Source of the DNA: Chaetoceros tenuissimus
Taxonomy: Eukaryota; Bacillariophyta; Thalassiosirophyceae; Chaetocerotales; Chaetocerotaceae
Length of the DNA: 64,000 nucleotides
Reading direction: 5' to 3'
NCBI GenBank assembly: GCA_021927905.1
Contig: BLLK01000020.1
Coordinates: 310,001 to 374,000, forward strand
Positions 52,655 through 64,000 of the stretch are shown here, in pieces (position 1 is the stretch's first letter; the number at the start of each line of letters is the position of its first letter). The position numbers were made by a program, and so were the translations under genes. The notes beneath the pieces were generated by a model, which was given only the letters and a program-made list of their open reading frames with translations, was not told the DNA's origin and did no database searches.

Positions 52655-53998
52655 ATGATTAGTCGTCGCTATCAACCAGCCAGTGCCTCTAATTCAATCC
52701 CACTTGCAAGGGAAGACAGCAGCTCCTCTTCCGAAGATGAAGAAGAAGAAGAGAGACTCGTAAGTCAAGAACAACCAACCACACAAACCAACTCGAAAAA
52801 GCGTCAAACAGATGCAGACATTGCCAACGATCTCAACACTGGTACAGTGAAACCTAAGAAGCCACGAATGGTACTCACCTCCGCCAAACTGACTGGACCA
52901 GATGGTTTCTTGAAAATACGACATAACTTTCCTTCTCAGGTGAAATACCGCCCACCAAAATCTTTGAAAAAAGATTCCAAAAGGAAATTTTTCGAGAGGG
53001 ACATTCATGCTTCCGCAGTTTATATTGGAAAATTAATGCAGGCGTATCAACAGTTTGCAATTGATATTGCTCCGAATATGCATTACAATGATGCCTTTAT
53101 TAAAATTCGTGATTTGGGGAGTAAAAAGGATGTCAAGGATCATGTTAATATGATGAGGCAGGAAGTATGTAAAGCTCATTTGGAAAAGGTTTATGGGAGA
53201 GAAAAGGCAGAGAGGTTTGTGGATGAGTTGGAACATGGCTTTAGGACTGGTGAGAAAGAGACTGTGGATGAATTTGAACTTATGGAACGGGATACTGGAA
53301 GAGGGGTTGCGCAGAGATTGGCGAATCTTGTAGGGGAGAATGATGACGAAGAAGAGGTTAATAATGATGGATCTGAGAAGGAATCAGAAAAGCAGGATAA
53401 TTCCTTGAATGCTTCTGCAACTACTACTGGAAATGAAAAGGCTGGAAATTCTACTATGCAAGACAGTGATGACGATGAAGAAATGGAGGCTAATTTCGAT
53501 GATGTTTCACCTACTCCTGCAAATGATGCTTCGAATGATCATGCAACTACAACAGATGGCAATGTTTCAAATGAAGAAGAAAGTAAAGATTCTCCTAAAG
53601 ACAGCGATGACGAAGAGGAAGAAGCTACCTTTGATGATTTAGCCGTTCCTTCTGAAAAGCCAGTACAAGCAGAACAAGAAAACACAGACGCTGCTGACAA
53701 AAATAATGACAATATTTCAGAAGAAGCTACACCTCAAGTTGTTCTAGAGGAAGTTGCATCGGAAACTGAAGAAAAGGAAAAAGAAGCTAACGAAGCTACT
53801 ACAAATAATGAACTTGAACAGAGTCAAGACTCTTTTTCCATGTCGCAAGAAAGTATGGTGTTTGATGCGACACAAGATACAATGATTATGGATTCAACTC
53901 AGGCTGATCTAGCTACTCAAGATACCCTCGTCGAAGATGTTTCTCAAACACAGCCAACACAACTGCTTGAAGATTTGGGTAATTCTCAAGACTATTAA
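52655..53998 (+). CDS. TIPIN/Csm3/Swi3 replication-fork protection protein
   Basis: 447 aa, single exon. The Swi3 domain occupies about residues 65-170: RMVLTSAKLTGPDGFLKI, then VYIGKLMQAYQQFAIDIAP and YNDAFIKIRDLGSKKDVKDHV. The N-terminus is acidic with a Ser/Glu run. The C-terminal 270 residues are highly acidic and disordered, ending in a dense SQ/TQ cluster (SQDS, SQES, TQDT, TQAD, TQDT, SQTQPTQ, SQDY), the preferred ATR/ATM phosphorylation sites. Family knowledge: with Timeless it stabilises replication forks and supports checkpoint signalling. Its promoter shares a block with two unrelated genes. Confidence 0.85.
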   Translation: MISRRYQPASASNSIPLAREDSSSSSEDEEEEERLVSQEQPTTQTNSKKRQTDADIANDLNTGTVKPKKPRMVLTSAKLTGPDGFLKIRHNFPSQVKYRPPKSLKKDSKRKFFERDIHASAVYIGKLMQAYQQFAIDIAPNMHYNDAFIKIRDLGSKKDVKDHVNMMRQEVCKAHLEKVYGREKAERFVDELEHGFRTGEKETVDEFELMERDTGRGVAQRLANLVGENDDEEEVNNDGSEKESEKQDNSLNASATTTGNEKAGNSTMQDSDDDEEMEANFDDVSPTPANDASNDHATTTDGNVSNEEESKDSPKDSDDEEEEATFDDLAVPSEKPVQAEQENTDAADKNNDNISEEATPQVVLEEVASETEEKEKEANEATTNNELEQSQDSFSMSQESMVFDATQDTMIMDSTQADLATQDTLVEDVSQTQPTQLLEDLGNSQDY

Positions 53999-54563
53999 AG
54001 GAGAAAAAGATGGTGAGATTTATCAATGAGGGGGTTGTTTGAAGTTGTAGTAAAATTAAAAGGTGATTTTATCAAAAAATAAACAGTTGGAACAGCTTTT
54101 GTCATTAAAACCCTAACCCTAAGAAAAGGGGGAAAAAAATAAAAAGTGCAATATGAAACACATATTTAAAAGTAGTAGAAGGCGAATGAGAACAGATATC
54201 CGACAGAGCTTTTGTCACTGTGCAATTACAATATTACATCACTTTCCAACCTCTCGAACTTTCTATTCATAAAATCTTATTTCAAGTCAGAGGCTGCGAT
54301 AGAGAAAAATGTCACTTTTGAGCTTCTACGAGTCGAGTCATCGTACACGGACTAATTTTTGAACCTAAAATTTGGATTATATTTATACAGTGTATATACC
54401 TATCTATGCTCTATTGAATATAGTTTTAACCTCTGTCCAAGTACGGGTGAAGTGGGAAGTCAATTCATTCATAGGCCGAGTTTCGAGTGCTGGTGCATAG
54501 GTCATCGCTCGTTTGAGAAAAAGGGAAAAGCCTAGCTAGCTAGAGAAGAACAACAGGGTCCAT
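53999..54563. other. Intergenic region
   Basis: 565 bp with no gene. It includes CCCTAACCCTAA (54111-54122), two telomere-like units, probably chance. Confidence 0.4.
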
Positions 54564-54821
54564 CTACCGCCTTCTATTCTCTAATATATTATATTGTCTT
54601 TGCATTGATTCCTTTAATTGGCGTTTGTAATCTCGATGGAAACTTTGAATCGACTTTTGAGAGCAGTTGGCAAAATCATAATCCGTTAGAGACTCTTGTA
54701 CTTTGATTGCATCGCCGAAACTGATGATGCATCTGCTAGAGGATCCTCGTAATGAAGAGCTATAAGCATTCGTCAAGGAGAATAGGGATAGTAGAGCGAA
54801 AAGGGTCGATAGGAAATTCAT
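54564..54821 (-). CDS. Small secreted protein, unknown
   Basis: 85 aa from ATG 54821. A clear signal peptide (MNFLSTLFALLSLFSLTNA) is followed by a 66-residue chain with two Cys (SSRCIISFGDAI and DFANCSQKS) and a basic C-terminus (RRR). It may be a secreted peptide or the N-terminus of a larger, undetected gene. No family recognised. Confidence 0.45.
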   Translation of the reverse strand: MNFLSTLFALLSLFSLTNAYSSSLRGSSSRCIISFGDAIKVQESLTDYDFANCSQKSIQSFHRDYKRQLKESMQRQYNILENRRR

Positions 54822-55219
54822 TGTGGTGAATGCAAGTTGGAGTTTATGATTTTTATGAGGTTGAGAATATCCAAAACGAAGTGTGTGTTCCGTTTAATAG
54901 TCATAGCAACGAGTCATTTGAAAATTTCGATGAGTCATATTACCTCATGTAGCCATTTATACCTTTTATGTGGCAAGCCGGGGCTGATTTTTAGTACCAC
55001 TGAATTTTATTGGGCCATATAAAAGTATTTTTGGCTAAGTTATACAAAAACAAGGTTACATACTTGAAGTTTGAGTCACGAAGAATCGAATCATCTTGGT
55101 TCTGGTACGATAGTCGAAGCGAGAGAGTGTCTCGCTTCATTCATAATTCATCAAGAAAAGAAATAAAGAAATATCCAAAAGGAATACATCACTATTCCTA
55201 TCTTTTATTCCAACCAGAA
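54822..55219. other. Divergent intergenic region before the DUF1800-DUF1501 gene
   Basis: About 400 bp. The plus frame that enters the next gene is open from 55010 but begins with an unlikely start and lacks a signal peptide; the region is treated as promoter and 5' leader. Confidence 0.45.
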
Positions 55220-58200
55220 ATGAAAGTCTCAAAGCTTTCATTCGCTGCTTTCCTGTTCTCTGCAGGAGCAAGCTTCTTCTCTCAAGGAGTAGCAGGGCAG
55301 TCATCCACTTCCTATATTTGTCCGCAAGGTGATTTAGGATCTGTTACTGCTATTGATACTTCTCCTAGCAATGGTGCAATTTCTATTGAAACTACATCTG
55401 CTGGACACCTTTGTGTACTCGCTGTTCGAGATACATCTGCATCTTCCGCTTCTGATCATATCACGAAGCCCGTTGCTCGCGGTTACGATGGACATTCTTG
55501 GGAAATAAGTGCCGGATTTCTATCCGATCTACTTCCTAAACCAACCTGCTCAGGCACTACTTGTACTATTGAAGGCCTTCCTTCTCTTGGTCCGAATGAA
55601 ACGTACATTCTTACTTCCTATTTCCATTCTGGATTTGGTGAGAAAGCGGAGGCTGTACGCTTCTTGGAACAGGCAACCTTTGGACCGACACGTGAGGGAA
55701 TTGACAAAGTCATTTCATATGGAGAGGACAGATTCAAAAAGTGGGTAGAGCATCAGATCAATGAAGTTCCTATGACATCTCATAGAGAGTATTTTCGCCG
55801 TCGCACCGTTCCTCGTCAAGAGTTTTCTTTTTATGCTGCTGCTCCAGGACCCAAGACTGCTTGTGAACGTGAAAGTAGTTGGAGAATGTATGCTTTGAGC
55901 GATCGTGATGGAATTAGATCTAGTCAATCTAGAGTTTCCAAATACATGTACATCAAGTTGATTAATGGTCGTTATGTTTGGTTCGTCGAAGGTATTGCGA
56001 GGTAAGCATTACTTGCAATGGAATATTTTGTAAAATTTTGGCTACATGGCTGGTAACTCAATTGTGCGGATTATGTTCATGTCTCTTCTTCACAGAACTA
56101 CTACAAGCTACTTACCAGATCATATTGAAAGTGATGGCACATTCATTGAAAAGTTTGAATTGTATCCTACTCTCTACAACTTATTTTACAAATATAGTCA
56201 GATGAAAGCATGTGTCGGATGCCCTGTTTATGCAATCAAAACAACTAGTGATGGAATTGATAGAGGCTATGTGGCGAACCCAAAAATTGACCTCACTGGT
56301 ATCATCAATGATCCCAATCTTGTTCCTCACACCATCGTCGATCTACCACCTATCCTTGGTCAACAAGGCTCTGCCATGATTGCTATCGATCAAGATGAAT
56401 TCTTGGATTCTCCATACTTTTCTCAGTATAACAAGAAAAATGATGAATTTTACCTCAACGACGCTAGCAGTGTCGATTCCTCTCAATGTGCTAATCATCC
56501 AAATGTGTGGATTGCAGGCTATAATACTCCTACAAAGCTGGTGATTCAAGATGGCACTAATTCAATTTTAGACAAGAATCATCCTGATGAAGAGTTTCCA
56601 CCACTCTTCGGAAGAGCTCTCAATGAAGAAACTGGTGAATATGTGTATCTAATGTTTGATCCGAAGATGGTTCTTCACAACAATACCGTCGATAATCCTA
56701 TGGTTGATGGTGGAGGATATAGAGAGTATGAAACAAGAGGCTATTACAATTGCGCAAACGCACCAAGAAACTTTATGAATGAAGATGGATGTAAGTACAT
56801 TTTCCTTGGTGGAAACTTCAATTGTATTAGTCTTGCTGACGAATGTTTTATTTTTGTTTCATTAGGTAAATTGAGCTTTTCAGAGTACGCGTGCAAGACA
56901 GGTGAAGATGGATGGACAGGTACTCTCAAGAATCCCCATAAAAAGGGAGTTGTTGTCTGTGGTTCAGTAGGAGAAGTAGCGAATGATTTGACCTTTGGTA
57001 CTGCAAATGCATTCGATTTGAAAACTGAATCTACAAAAAAAATCAATAAGGATATTTATCTATTCAATGAGTTCACTGAGTACAAGAACACTGTTTGGAC
57101 TACCCTAGCTTTATTTGATGAGGGACAACTAAGACAACGAGTCGCCTATGCTCTCTACCAGATTATTCCGATCGGTACTCCAGACACCTCTGCTTCTCCT
57201 TCCGCTGAAATTTGGTTGCAATATTATGATATTTTTGTGAGGGTAAGTGCAAATGATGTCTGAAACTCATAGAGTGTCCTGGTTTTGGTCCTAACCTTTG
57301 TTTCTTTTCATCATCAAGAATGCGTTTGGAAACTATTTCGATGTTTTGAAACAAATTGCATTTACAGATGTTATGGCAGATTGGTTAGATTACTACGACA
57401 ACATGAGTTTACAATTCAATATCGATAAATGTGACCTCGATGTAAAGACTTTGGAGCAATGTGAAAATACACATCCAGATGAGGTAAGAGGACGTTTTCA
57501 CCTCATTTTTGCTATTCTCCATTCATTCTCATAATTGATTTATGCACTTTCATAATAGAACTTCGCAAGAGAAATCATGCAATTGTTTAGTGTAGGTTTG
57601 TGGCAATTGAATATGGATGGTACAAAAAAGTACGACGACAGTGTACCTCCACAGCCTCTCCATGCCTATGATAGTTCGGATATTATGAACATGGCTAGGG
57701 CATGGACTGGCCTATCTAGAGCATATAGACACAGAGGAAATGCAGAAAGTGCAAAATGGGGACCACGTGTGGATGCCATGCACATCGAAGACAAATTCAG
57801 AGATATTTACCCAAAAGCAGACATTCTAGGAGGTTACATTGGAGATAGATATCCTTTATGTAGTGAACTTCCAATGAAGCATCACTTGAAAAAGGGTGCT
57901 ACTTATAGGCTTAATGGAGGATTTGCCAACCCAGAAATGTCAAAGGACCGTGATGAATGGGAGGGTAATGAGACTTTGTTGCGACTAGAAGTGACACCAG
58001 ACTCTCCTCTTTACGCGAAATTATGTGTGGCTCAGAATGGAGTGTGCACTTGGCCTGGTAAGGTTGTTCTTTCTGAAGATTTGGATTACAGTACTAGTGA
58101 AGCGAAAAATGGTGAAGAATATCTAGTTGACACTATTCGTACAATTAGAATCGTTTTGCCAGATCAGAAGTATCTTCATTTTGAATATATTCGGCAAGCC

Positions 58201-61200
58201 TGTGTCGAACATTTCTTCCTTGGGAGCGATGCAAAGAAGATTATTCGTGGTGATATTGGGTAAGCCTTTCCAATTATTCGTTCATAAAATTTTCGATTAT
58301 TCAATCTAACATTTGCATTACTCATTCATCTCAGCACTGATAATATCGTTGATGAAAGTGTCTGTGCGGATCCTAGGCGTGAAATTGCAACTGAATCCTG
58401 TTGTGAGAGTAATTGGGAGACATCTTCGAATGCAGCAGATCAATACTCTTCCAGATTTTGTTTCTATCAAGGTGAAAGAATGAGCTATGAGTCGGCAGTT
58501 CAACGTTGTGCTGCAAATAACAAGCAACAATGCACACCTCGAAGACATGGAGGTGGCTTATGTAACTTTGATTTAAACAGGGATCTTTGGTATTCTTGGA
58601 CCACCTCTAGCTGTATGACTAGAGCAAAGATTTCATTCGATTCAGGATTGATAGGTCGCGTTGACTACCCAGATGCAGACTACGCAGGCCACCGAAATGT
58701 AGCAAAAATCGTGAATGAAAACCAAAAGAATTTTGTGAAGGTGGCGTGGATTACCAACCCAATTTTGCCTACATCAGCAGCTGAGTGTAACATCATTTCA
58801 TCTTGCTACTCTATCAGCGATGGCTGTATTTGTGACACTAGTGTTGTCGAAGCCCCTGTATTCTCAAAAAGTTCTGAAATTTTGTCGAGCTCTGCAATTT
58901 TTTCCAGTCTATTCACTGCAAGCTATAATGATGCTGGCTCTATTTCCTTAGGGAATTGTGGCATTGAGGGAGTTCTAGTTTATACAACTTCCAATAGTGA
59001 TTCATGCGATAGTTTTAGCACAGAAACATTCTTTGGTTTCGAGGATCATCACGGAATTCAGCGTTATTTGAAGAATACTTTATCCACTGTCACAATAGTA
59101 GGTATCGAAGATGCAACGTTTAGAAATATTCCTCACTTTATTGACATGGTGGATTCGATTCTGATGTTCGAGATATGTATTATGAAACTGATGCCGGTGA
59201 GTTGATATAGGCCATGCACCTGAATTCATATTGTTGTTCTAATTTCATTTTACTCACGACTTGCTATTGGCAGTAATTGAACATTTTTTCCATCATCCTT
59301 CACACGCGCCATTCTTGGCAACAAGATTGATTCAGCGCTTTGGAATCAGTAATCCAAGTCCAGGCTTCGTTAAAAGAGTAGCATCAGCATATGTCAAGGG
59401 TGAATACCTAGGCATTGGCTCTGGAAAGTATGGTGATCTTGGTGCTCTGATTTCAGCAGTCCTACTTGACACTGAATCTAGAAGCACTACTCTCGATGCT
59501 GATCCATCTCATGGTCAGTTGAGAGAGCCAATCATTAAAGTCACTTCCTTGTTGCGTTCTATGGACGTTCATTATACATCACCAGAAGGATGGAGAAAAT
59601 TTCGAAGGATTAGTAATATTGGACAAAGCCCCTATGGCGCACCTTCAGTATTTTCATTCTTTTTACCTGAGTATGCTCCAAGTGGGGCGATTGAAAAAGC
59701 TAAGTTGGTTGCTCCAGAATCTATGGTTATGACAGGAAAACAAGTTACTACTCGTAAGTCTTTGCTTTGTGTCAAATTGAATAAATATATCCTATTTCCA
59801 ACTCACGATATGCTCGAAGTTCTTGATGGTTTATTCACAACAGTGAAAATGGGTCTAGTCTCTTGCTACAGTGGATTCGTAAGTAGTCTATACCTCTTCT
59901 ACTTTTCATACTGATGCATTGCATTGATATTTCTCAAATTAAATTTTATAATAACTTAGGGAGACACTATGGGAGCTTGTCCAATTGAGGAAGGTAACAC
60001 AGACGACGGACAAGGATACTTAACTTATACAATTCCATCAGGAGCTAGCATGGATGAGGCTCTTGACGATTTAGCTTTATTACTAACAGGCGGGAAACTT
60101 TCGATGACAAATCGAGGTATCATTCGTAGTGTTATGAACCAGTATTATACAAGTGATAAAAACAAAGCAACACGCATTGCTCAGCAACTTCTATTAGCAA
60201 CACCAGAGTTTCATACTTGGGGAAGTATTCATTCCAATTCAGGTGTACAGAGGCAGATTGAAGGTTACACACAACCTCCTTCGCACTCTTACAAGTCAGT
60301 TGTTTTCTTTTTCATGGGAGGTGGAGCTGATAGCTATAATATGATTGTACCAACTGGAGGATGTTCCCACAAGGACATGTATGCAGAATATTCCAATGCT
60401 CGTGGGCCACTTGCACTAGCAAAAGACACACTACTACCAATTACCGATAATAGTGGAACTCAACGTTGCTCTCAGTTTGGTATCCATCCCTCCTTCAAGA
60501 CACTTCAGGAACTCTACAACAGTGGAGATGCAAACTTTTACATGAATGTTGGAATTCTTTCTGAGCCAATGACTAAGACTGACGACTGGATTACCAAATC
60601 CAAGATCCGTTTGTTTGCTCACAACCATATGACCAGAGAGCAACTTGCTCTTGATCCTCATGACGTGAACCCTGGTACTGGAGTTGGGGGAAGGCTGCTA
60701 GATGTTTTGAAGAGAAATGGTTATCAAACCTCTGGAAATACGGTGGATGGTAGCTCTCTACTCAATGTCGGTGATTCGTATTACTCTAATCCTACATCAA
60801 CAATATCTGCTGGAGGAATTTCCTTGATAGATACAGTCTCTTCTCTTCCTCCAAATGAAATGATGAATCTAGTGAAGCAACTCAATGGAGATGGCGATGA
60901 TAGCAATTCACTTTTAGGAGACACTTGGTCTCAGCGATTATCCCAGAGTCTTCACGAATATGAAACAGCTTTGGAGATTGATGAGGCAATTCAAAGTGGT
61001 GTTTTCAACATGAATGGGTACCCAAACAAAGATGCTCTAGATAAACAATTCTTGTCAGTCGCTCAGTATATGAAATCAAGACATATGAGAAAGGTTGATC
61101 GCGAAGTTTACGTCGTTGGACAGGGATCCTACGATATGCATGGTGGCTTAGAGACTCTTGCAGGTCAATTTCTTCAAGCAAATAATGCATTAGCAAATTT

Positions 61201-64000
61201 TGTGAAAGAGTTAAAAGACCAAGGACTATGGGAGGATACTGTCATTGTAATGGGTTCAGATTTCGGAAGAAGTATTTCTCCAAATTCAAATGGAGGAAGC
61301 GATCATGCGTGGGGAGTAAGTTTTCTCTCGACTCGATTTCTTTCTTTCTATTGATAACCATTATGATTTAATTTCCTCACCTTACTGTTCAACTACTAGG
61401 GAAATTATTGGACTCTTGGTGGTGGATTGAATGGTGGAAAAATACTAGGAGAGTATCCTGAGCATCTATCTGAGAAAAGTGACTACTGGGTTCGAAGAGG
61501 ACGTCTAATTCCAACAACTCCTTGGGATTCAATTTGGAATGGTATAGCTGAATGGATGGGAGTTCAAGGTGATAGAGACTTACAGTTTGTGTTGCCAAAT
61601 CGTATCAACTTTGACAAATGTAGTAAAATGTTCAGAGGACACGATCTATTCCTCGATGTTCCATATTCCCCTTGTATTGATGATTATGACGGGGATGGAG
61701 TCGAAGATAGTATAGATCGGTGCAATGATACCGAGTACTGGAACGGAGAAACAGTCAATTCGAGCGGCTGTCAGGATAATCAGCCAATAGCACCTATTCA
61801 AGCTCCGATCTCGGCACCATCCACACCAACGACACCTATTCAAGCTCCGATCTCAGTACCAACCACACAAACTCCAGTTTCAAATCCAGTCAGCGCTCCA
61901 GTTGGTAGTACTGTTGAATACGAAGCAGAGTATGCTACTTGGGATACTTCCTCACAGATTGGAACATCCAATACTGGTTTCACTGGAGAAGGTTATGTTA
62001 ACATGGGTGGAAACGGGAGTTGGGTAGAATGGCCTACAGTTGCTTCGAGAAGTGGAACATGCACTCTAATATTCAGATACGCGACTACAGATCAACGCCA
62101 GGCTATGATTACTATCGATGGGAACAACGCTGGAATTGTTGAATTTGAAGCAGCAGGTACAACATGGACAGAATATGGTGAAGACTCCCTTGTAGTTGTA
62201 GATTGTCCTTCCATAACAATGACTATTAGACTTCAAGCAATAACCTCAAATGGTGGCCCAAATGTGGATAGTATCAAAGTTATATTTGCAGAAAGCACTT
62301 CAGAACCAAGTTCTCCATCTGTGACAACAAGTTCTCCGACAAACTCACCAAGTATGAACCAATCAGTTTCGCCTACAGCAATCGTAAGTTTCTTTCTTTA
62401 CAATTTGAGCATTTGTTGATCATTCATCGCCGCTTATAAACTATATAAACTCTCAATTTTAATTATTCCTTTGTTAGGTTACAAACTCTCCTACAGTTTC
62501 AAAAAGTGCACAACCTAGTAATAAACCTACGATTCAGAAATCCGAGTTGCCTTCTCAAAGTCCAGTTGCAATTACTAGTGAACCTAGTGCGAATACTAAT
62601 TCACCAACCACAAGTCCGGTTGCCAGTCCAACATCTTCCCCTTCTTCACCTCCTAGTATTGCACAAGTTACAAGCGCGCCTACTACAGGTTCAGCTCCTA
62701 CTGGAGGAGTATCGTCAGTCCCATACACTTTCCGTGAAGCTGAAGATCCAAGCAACATCATTTCTGGCGATGCAGTCGTATCTTCCACCAACCAAGGTTA
62801 CACCGGCAGTGGATGGGTAGACATGGGTGGCAATGGATCCTTCGTGGAGTTTACCAATGTGAACTTTGGCGGTGGAGGATCATGTCAACTGAAGTTCCGC
62901 TATGCACTCAAGAAAAGGCAGGCTCCTATCAAGCCATGCATGGTGAGTATCAATGGTGTTGATGCTGGCTACATGACCTTCCGTGCGACAGGACCAGGTG
63001 GAGAGTACTATGGATACGATGAGGTAGTGACGACATGTCCATCGGGAGTGTTCAATGTACGTTTGACGGGTATCAGTGATTATGGAGCACCGAATCTAGA
63101 CAATCTAGCAGTATCACCACTAGGAGTATCACCATTGGATGTCGCAGCAACAGTATACGAAGCTGAGGATCCCGTCAATGATATTCACAATGGAGTAGTG
63201 AAGACAAGCTATACAGGCTACACAGGTAGTGGGTCTGTGAGTATGGCTACTGAATTGGGTACATATTTGGAGTTTAAGAATGTCAACTTTGGTAGTGGAG
63301 GATCATGCAAGATTGATTTTCGATACTCTTTGCCGAAGCAGAGTGACTCTATCCGTACTTGTAAGGTTGAGATAGATGGTAATGAAGTTGGTATTGTGAA
63401 CTTCAGCGAGTCCGGTCCAAGCTACAATGAGTATACAAGTGAGATGATGTTTATTGATTGTCCATCTGGTGTTGGCAATGTGCGTATCACTTCGTTGTCA
63501 TCAAGTGGTGGAGCGAATATTGATCATATGTTGGTAGCATCTGTCGGAGCATCACCTTTGGATATTCCACTGACTGAGGTGTATGAGGCTGAGGCTGATG
63601 GCAATATCTTCTTTGATACAGCATTTTCGGATGTGTTTGCAGGGTATGGTGGTAGTGGGTTTGTAGGTTTATCGAATCAGTATTCTTGGTTGGAGTTTAC
63701 TGGTGTAGACTTCAAAAATGGAGGATCATGCAAGCTTGAGGTTCGATACACATTGAAGCAAAGCTCATCTTCTCCGCGTCCATGTGGAGTCTCAATCAAT
63801 GGTGAGGAAGTAGGTGTGTTGAGGTTTGATGGTACAGGTCCAGTGTGGGGGACATGGGGTACTGATATGTTGGTATTTGATTGTCCGGCAGGATTATGGA
63901 ATGTGAGAGTGACAGCATTGTCAACGTTTAGAGGACCAAACATTGATAGCATGCTTCTTTCTTCTTTAGGTGTCGCAGGCGAGAATCCTAGCTCGGGATC
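55220..64000 (+). CDS. Secreted DUF1800-DUF1501 fusion with TSP3-like loop and four CBM6/35-like modules; 3' end outside window
   Basis: ATG 55220 opens a signal peptide (LSFAAFLFSAGASFFSQGVAG). Exons: 55220-56001, 56096-56790, 56866-57242, 57319-57483, 57559-58259, 58335-59196, 59274-59753, 59820-59878, 59960-61315, 61400-62383, 62478-64000 (open). Introns are 66-94 bp with GTAAG/GTGAG donors. About 2,660 residues are visible. DUF1800 begins at AVRFLEQATFGPTREGID and includes NFAREIMQLFSVGLWQLN and ATRLIQRFGISNPSP. DUF1501 follows: VVFFFMGGGADSYNMIVP, FGIHPSFKTLQELYNSGDA, VIVMGSDFGRSISPN, HAWGGNYWTLGGGLNGGK. Then DDYDGDGVEDSIDRC (TSP3-like Ca loop), Pro/Thr/Ser linkers and four beta-sandwich modules (YEAE... 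GYTGSGWVDMGGNGSFVEF). Phase fails by one base near 59160, between DMVDS and DVRDMYYETDA. Function unknown; in bacteria the two domains are usually paired genes. Confidence 0.85.

Noticed and set aside
54111-54122. Telomere-like CCCTAACCCTAA
   Set aside because: Only two units, inside ordinary spacer; too short to infer a telomere fusion.
1-64000. CRISPR arrays, rRNA or tRNA genes, riboswitches, bacterial operons
   Set aside because: No regular spacer arrays, no conserved rRNA blocks, and no cloverleaf found by eye; gene structure is eukaryotic throughout. A tRNAscan run would settle tRNAs.

Overview
The window reads as nuclear DNA of a centric diatom, most likely a Chaetoceros. I base this on short spliceosomal introns (about 60-115 bp, GTAAG...YAG), compact gene spacing, several precursors with a signal peptide followed by a diatom-type plastid cleavage motif (SAF/DAF), a nuclear-encoded plastid sigma factor, a heat-shock-factor gene, and an expanded family of BspA-type leucine-rich-repeat genes opening with the peptide MRVQTEEWRR. 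The species call is inference; no search was run.

Layout. 1-19 kb is a mostly ordinary housekeeping stretch: a His/Pro-rich protein cut by the window edge, an SLC34-type Na/phosphate cotransporter (3 exons), an ALG5-like dolichyl-phosphate glucosyltransferase, plastid MsrB, ribosomal protein uL14 (RPL23), peroxin PEX12, a frame-broken Golgi-type sulfotransferase, a 1.14-kb hAT-like nonautonomous transposon with perfect 8-bp target duplications, an ENT-like transporter, a CTL/SLC44-like transporter, a plastid TPR protein and a plastid protein with a SAP domain and two aspartic-protease halves. 19-36 kb is a fast-evolving accessory region: five LRR copies on the minus strand (two intact, three with frame breaks), their duplicated 5' flanks, a 6-kb tandem DNA-transposon composite (a 4.48-kb copy plus a recent 1.48-kb internally deleted copy), a broken gene of a diatom/dinoflagellate family related to SHWWGEP proteins, and a 5'-incomplete TPR gene. 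37-55 kb returns to single-copy genes: dynactin p62, a lysine/serine-rich secreted protein, a TIR-TPR gene with one in-frame stop, a plastid sigma-70 factor, a plastid Fe(II)/2-oxoglutarate oxygenase, a small coiled-coil protein, a sixth LRR copy (intact), a type II membrane glycosyltransferase-like protein, an HSF and a TIPIN/Csm3/Swi3 protein. 55-64 kb is one 11-exon gene encoding a secreted DUF1800-DUF1501 fusion with a TSP3-like calcium loop and four carbohydrate-binding-like modules; it runs off the right edge.

How the parts connect. Three unrelated genes (the sixth LRR copy, the glycosyltransferase-like gene and the TIPIN homologue) carry the same promoter block 165-185 bp upstream of their ATGs, which suggests co-regulation. 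The plastid sigma factor and the plastid oxygenase are divergent and share an intergenic region with three TGACGT motifs of the kind known as CO2/cAMP-responsive elements in diatoms. The LRR cluster, the SHWWGEP-like gene, the TPR gene and the TIR-TPR gene make 19-48 kb rich in repeat-protein families that may act in recognition or signalling; that role is inference.

The strongest leads are the DUF1800-DUF1501 fusion, the shared promoter block, the transposon composite with its repeated AAAAATC borders, the hAT-like element, and the lysine/serine-rich candidate silica-associated protein.
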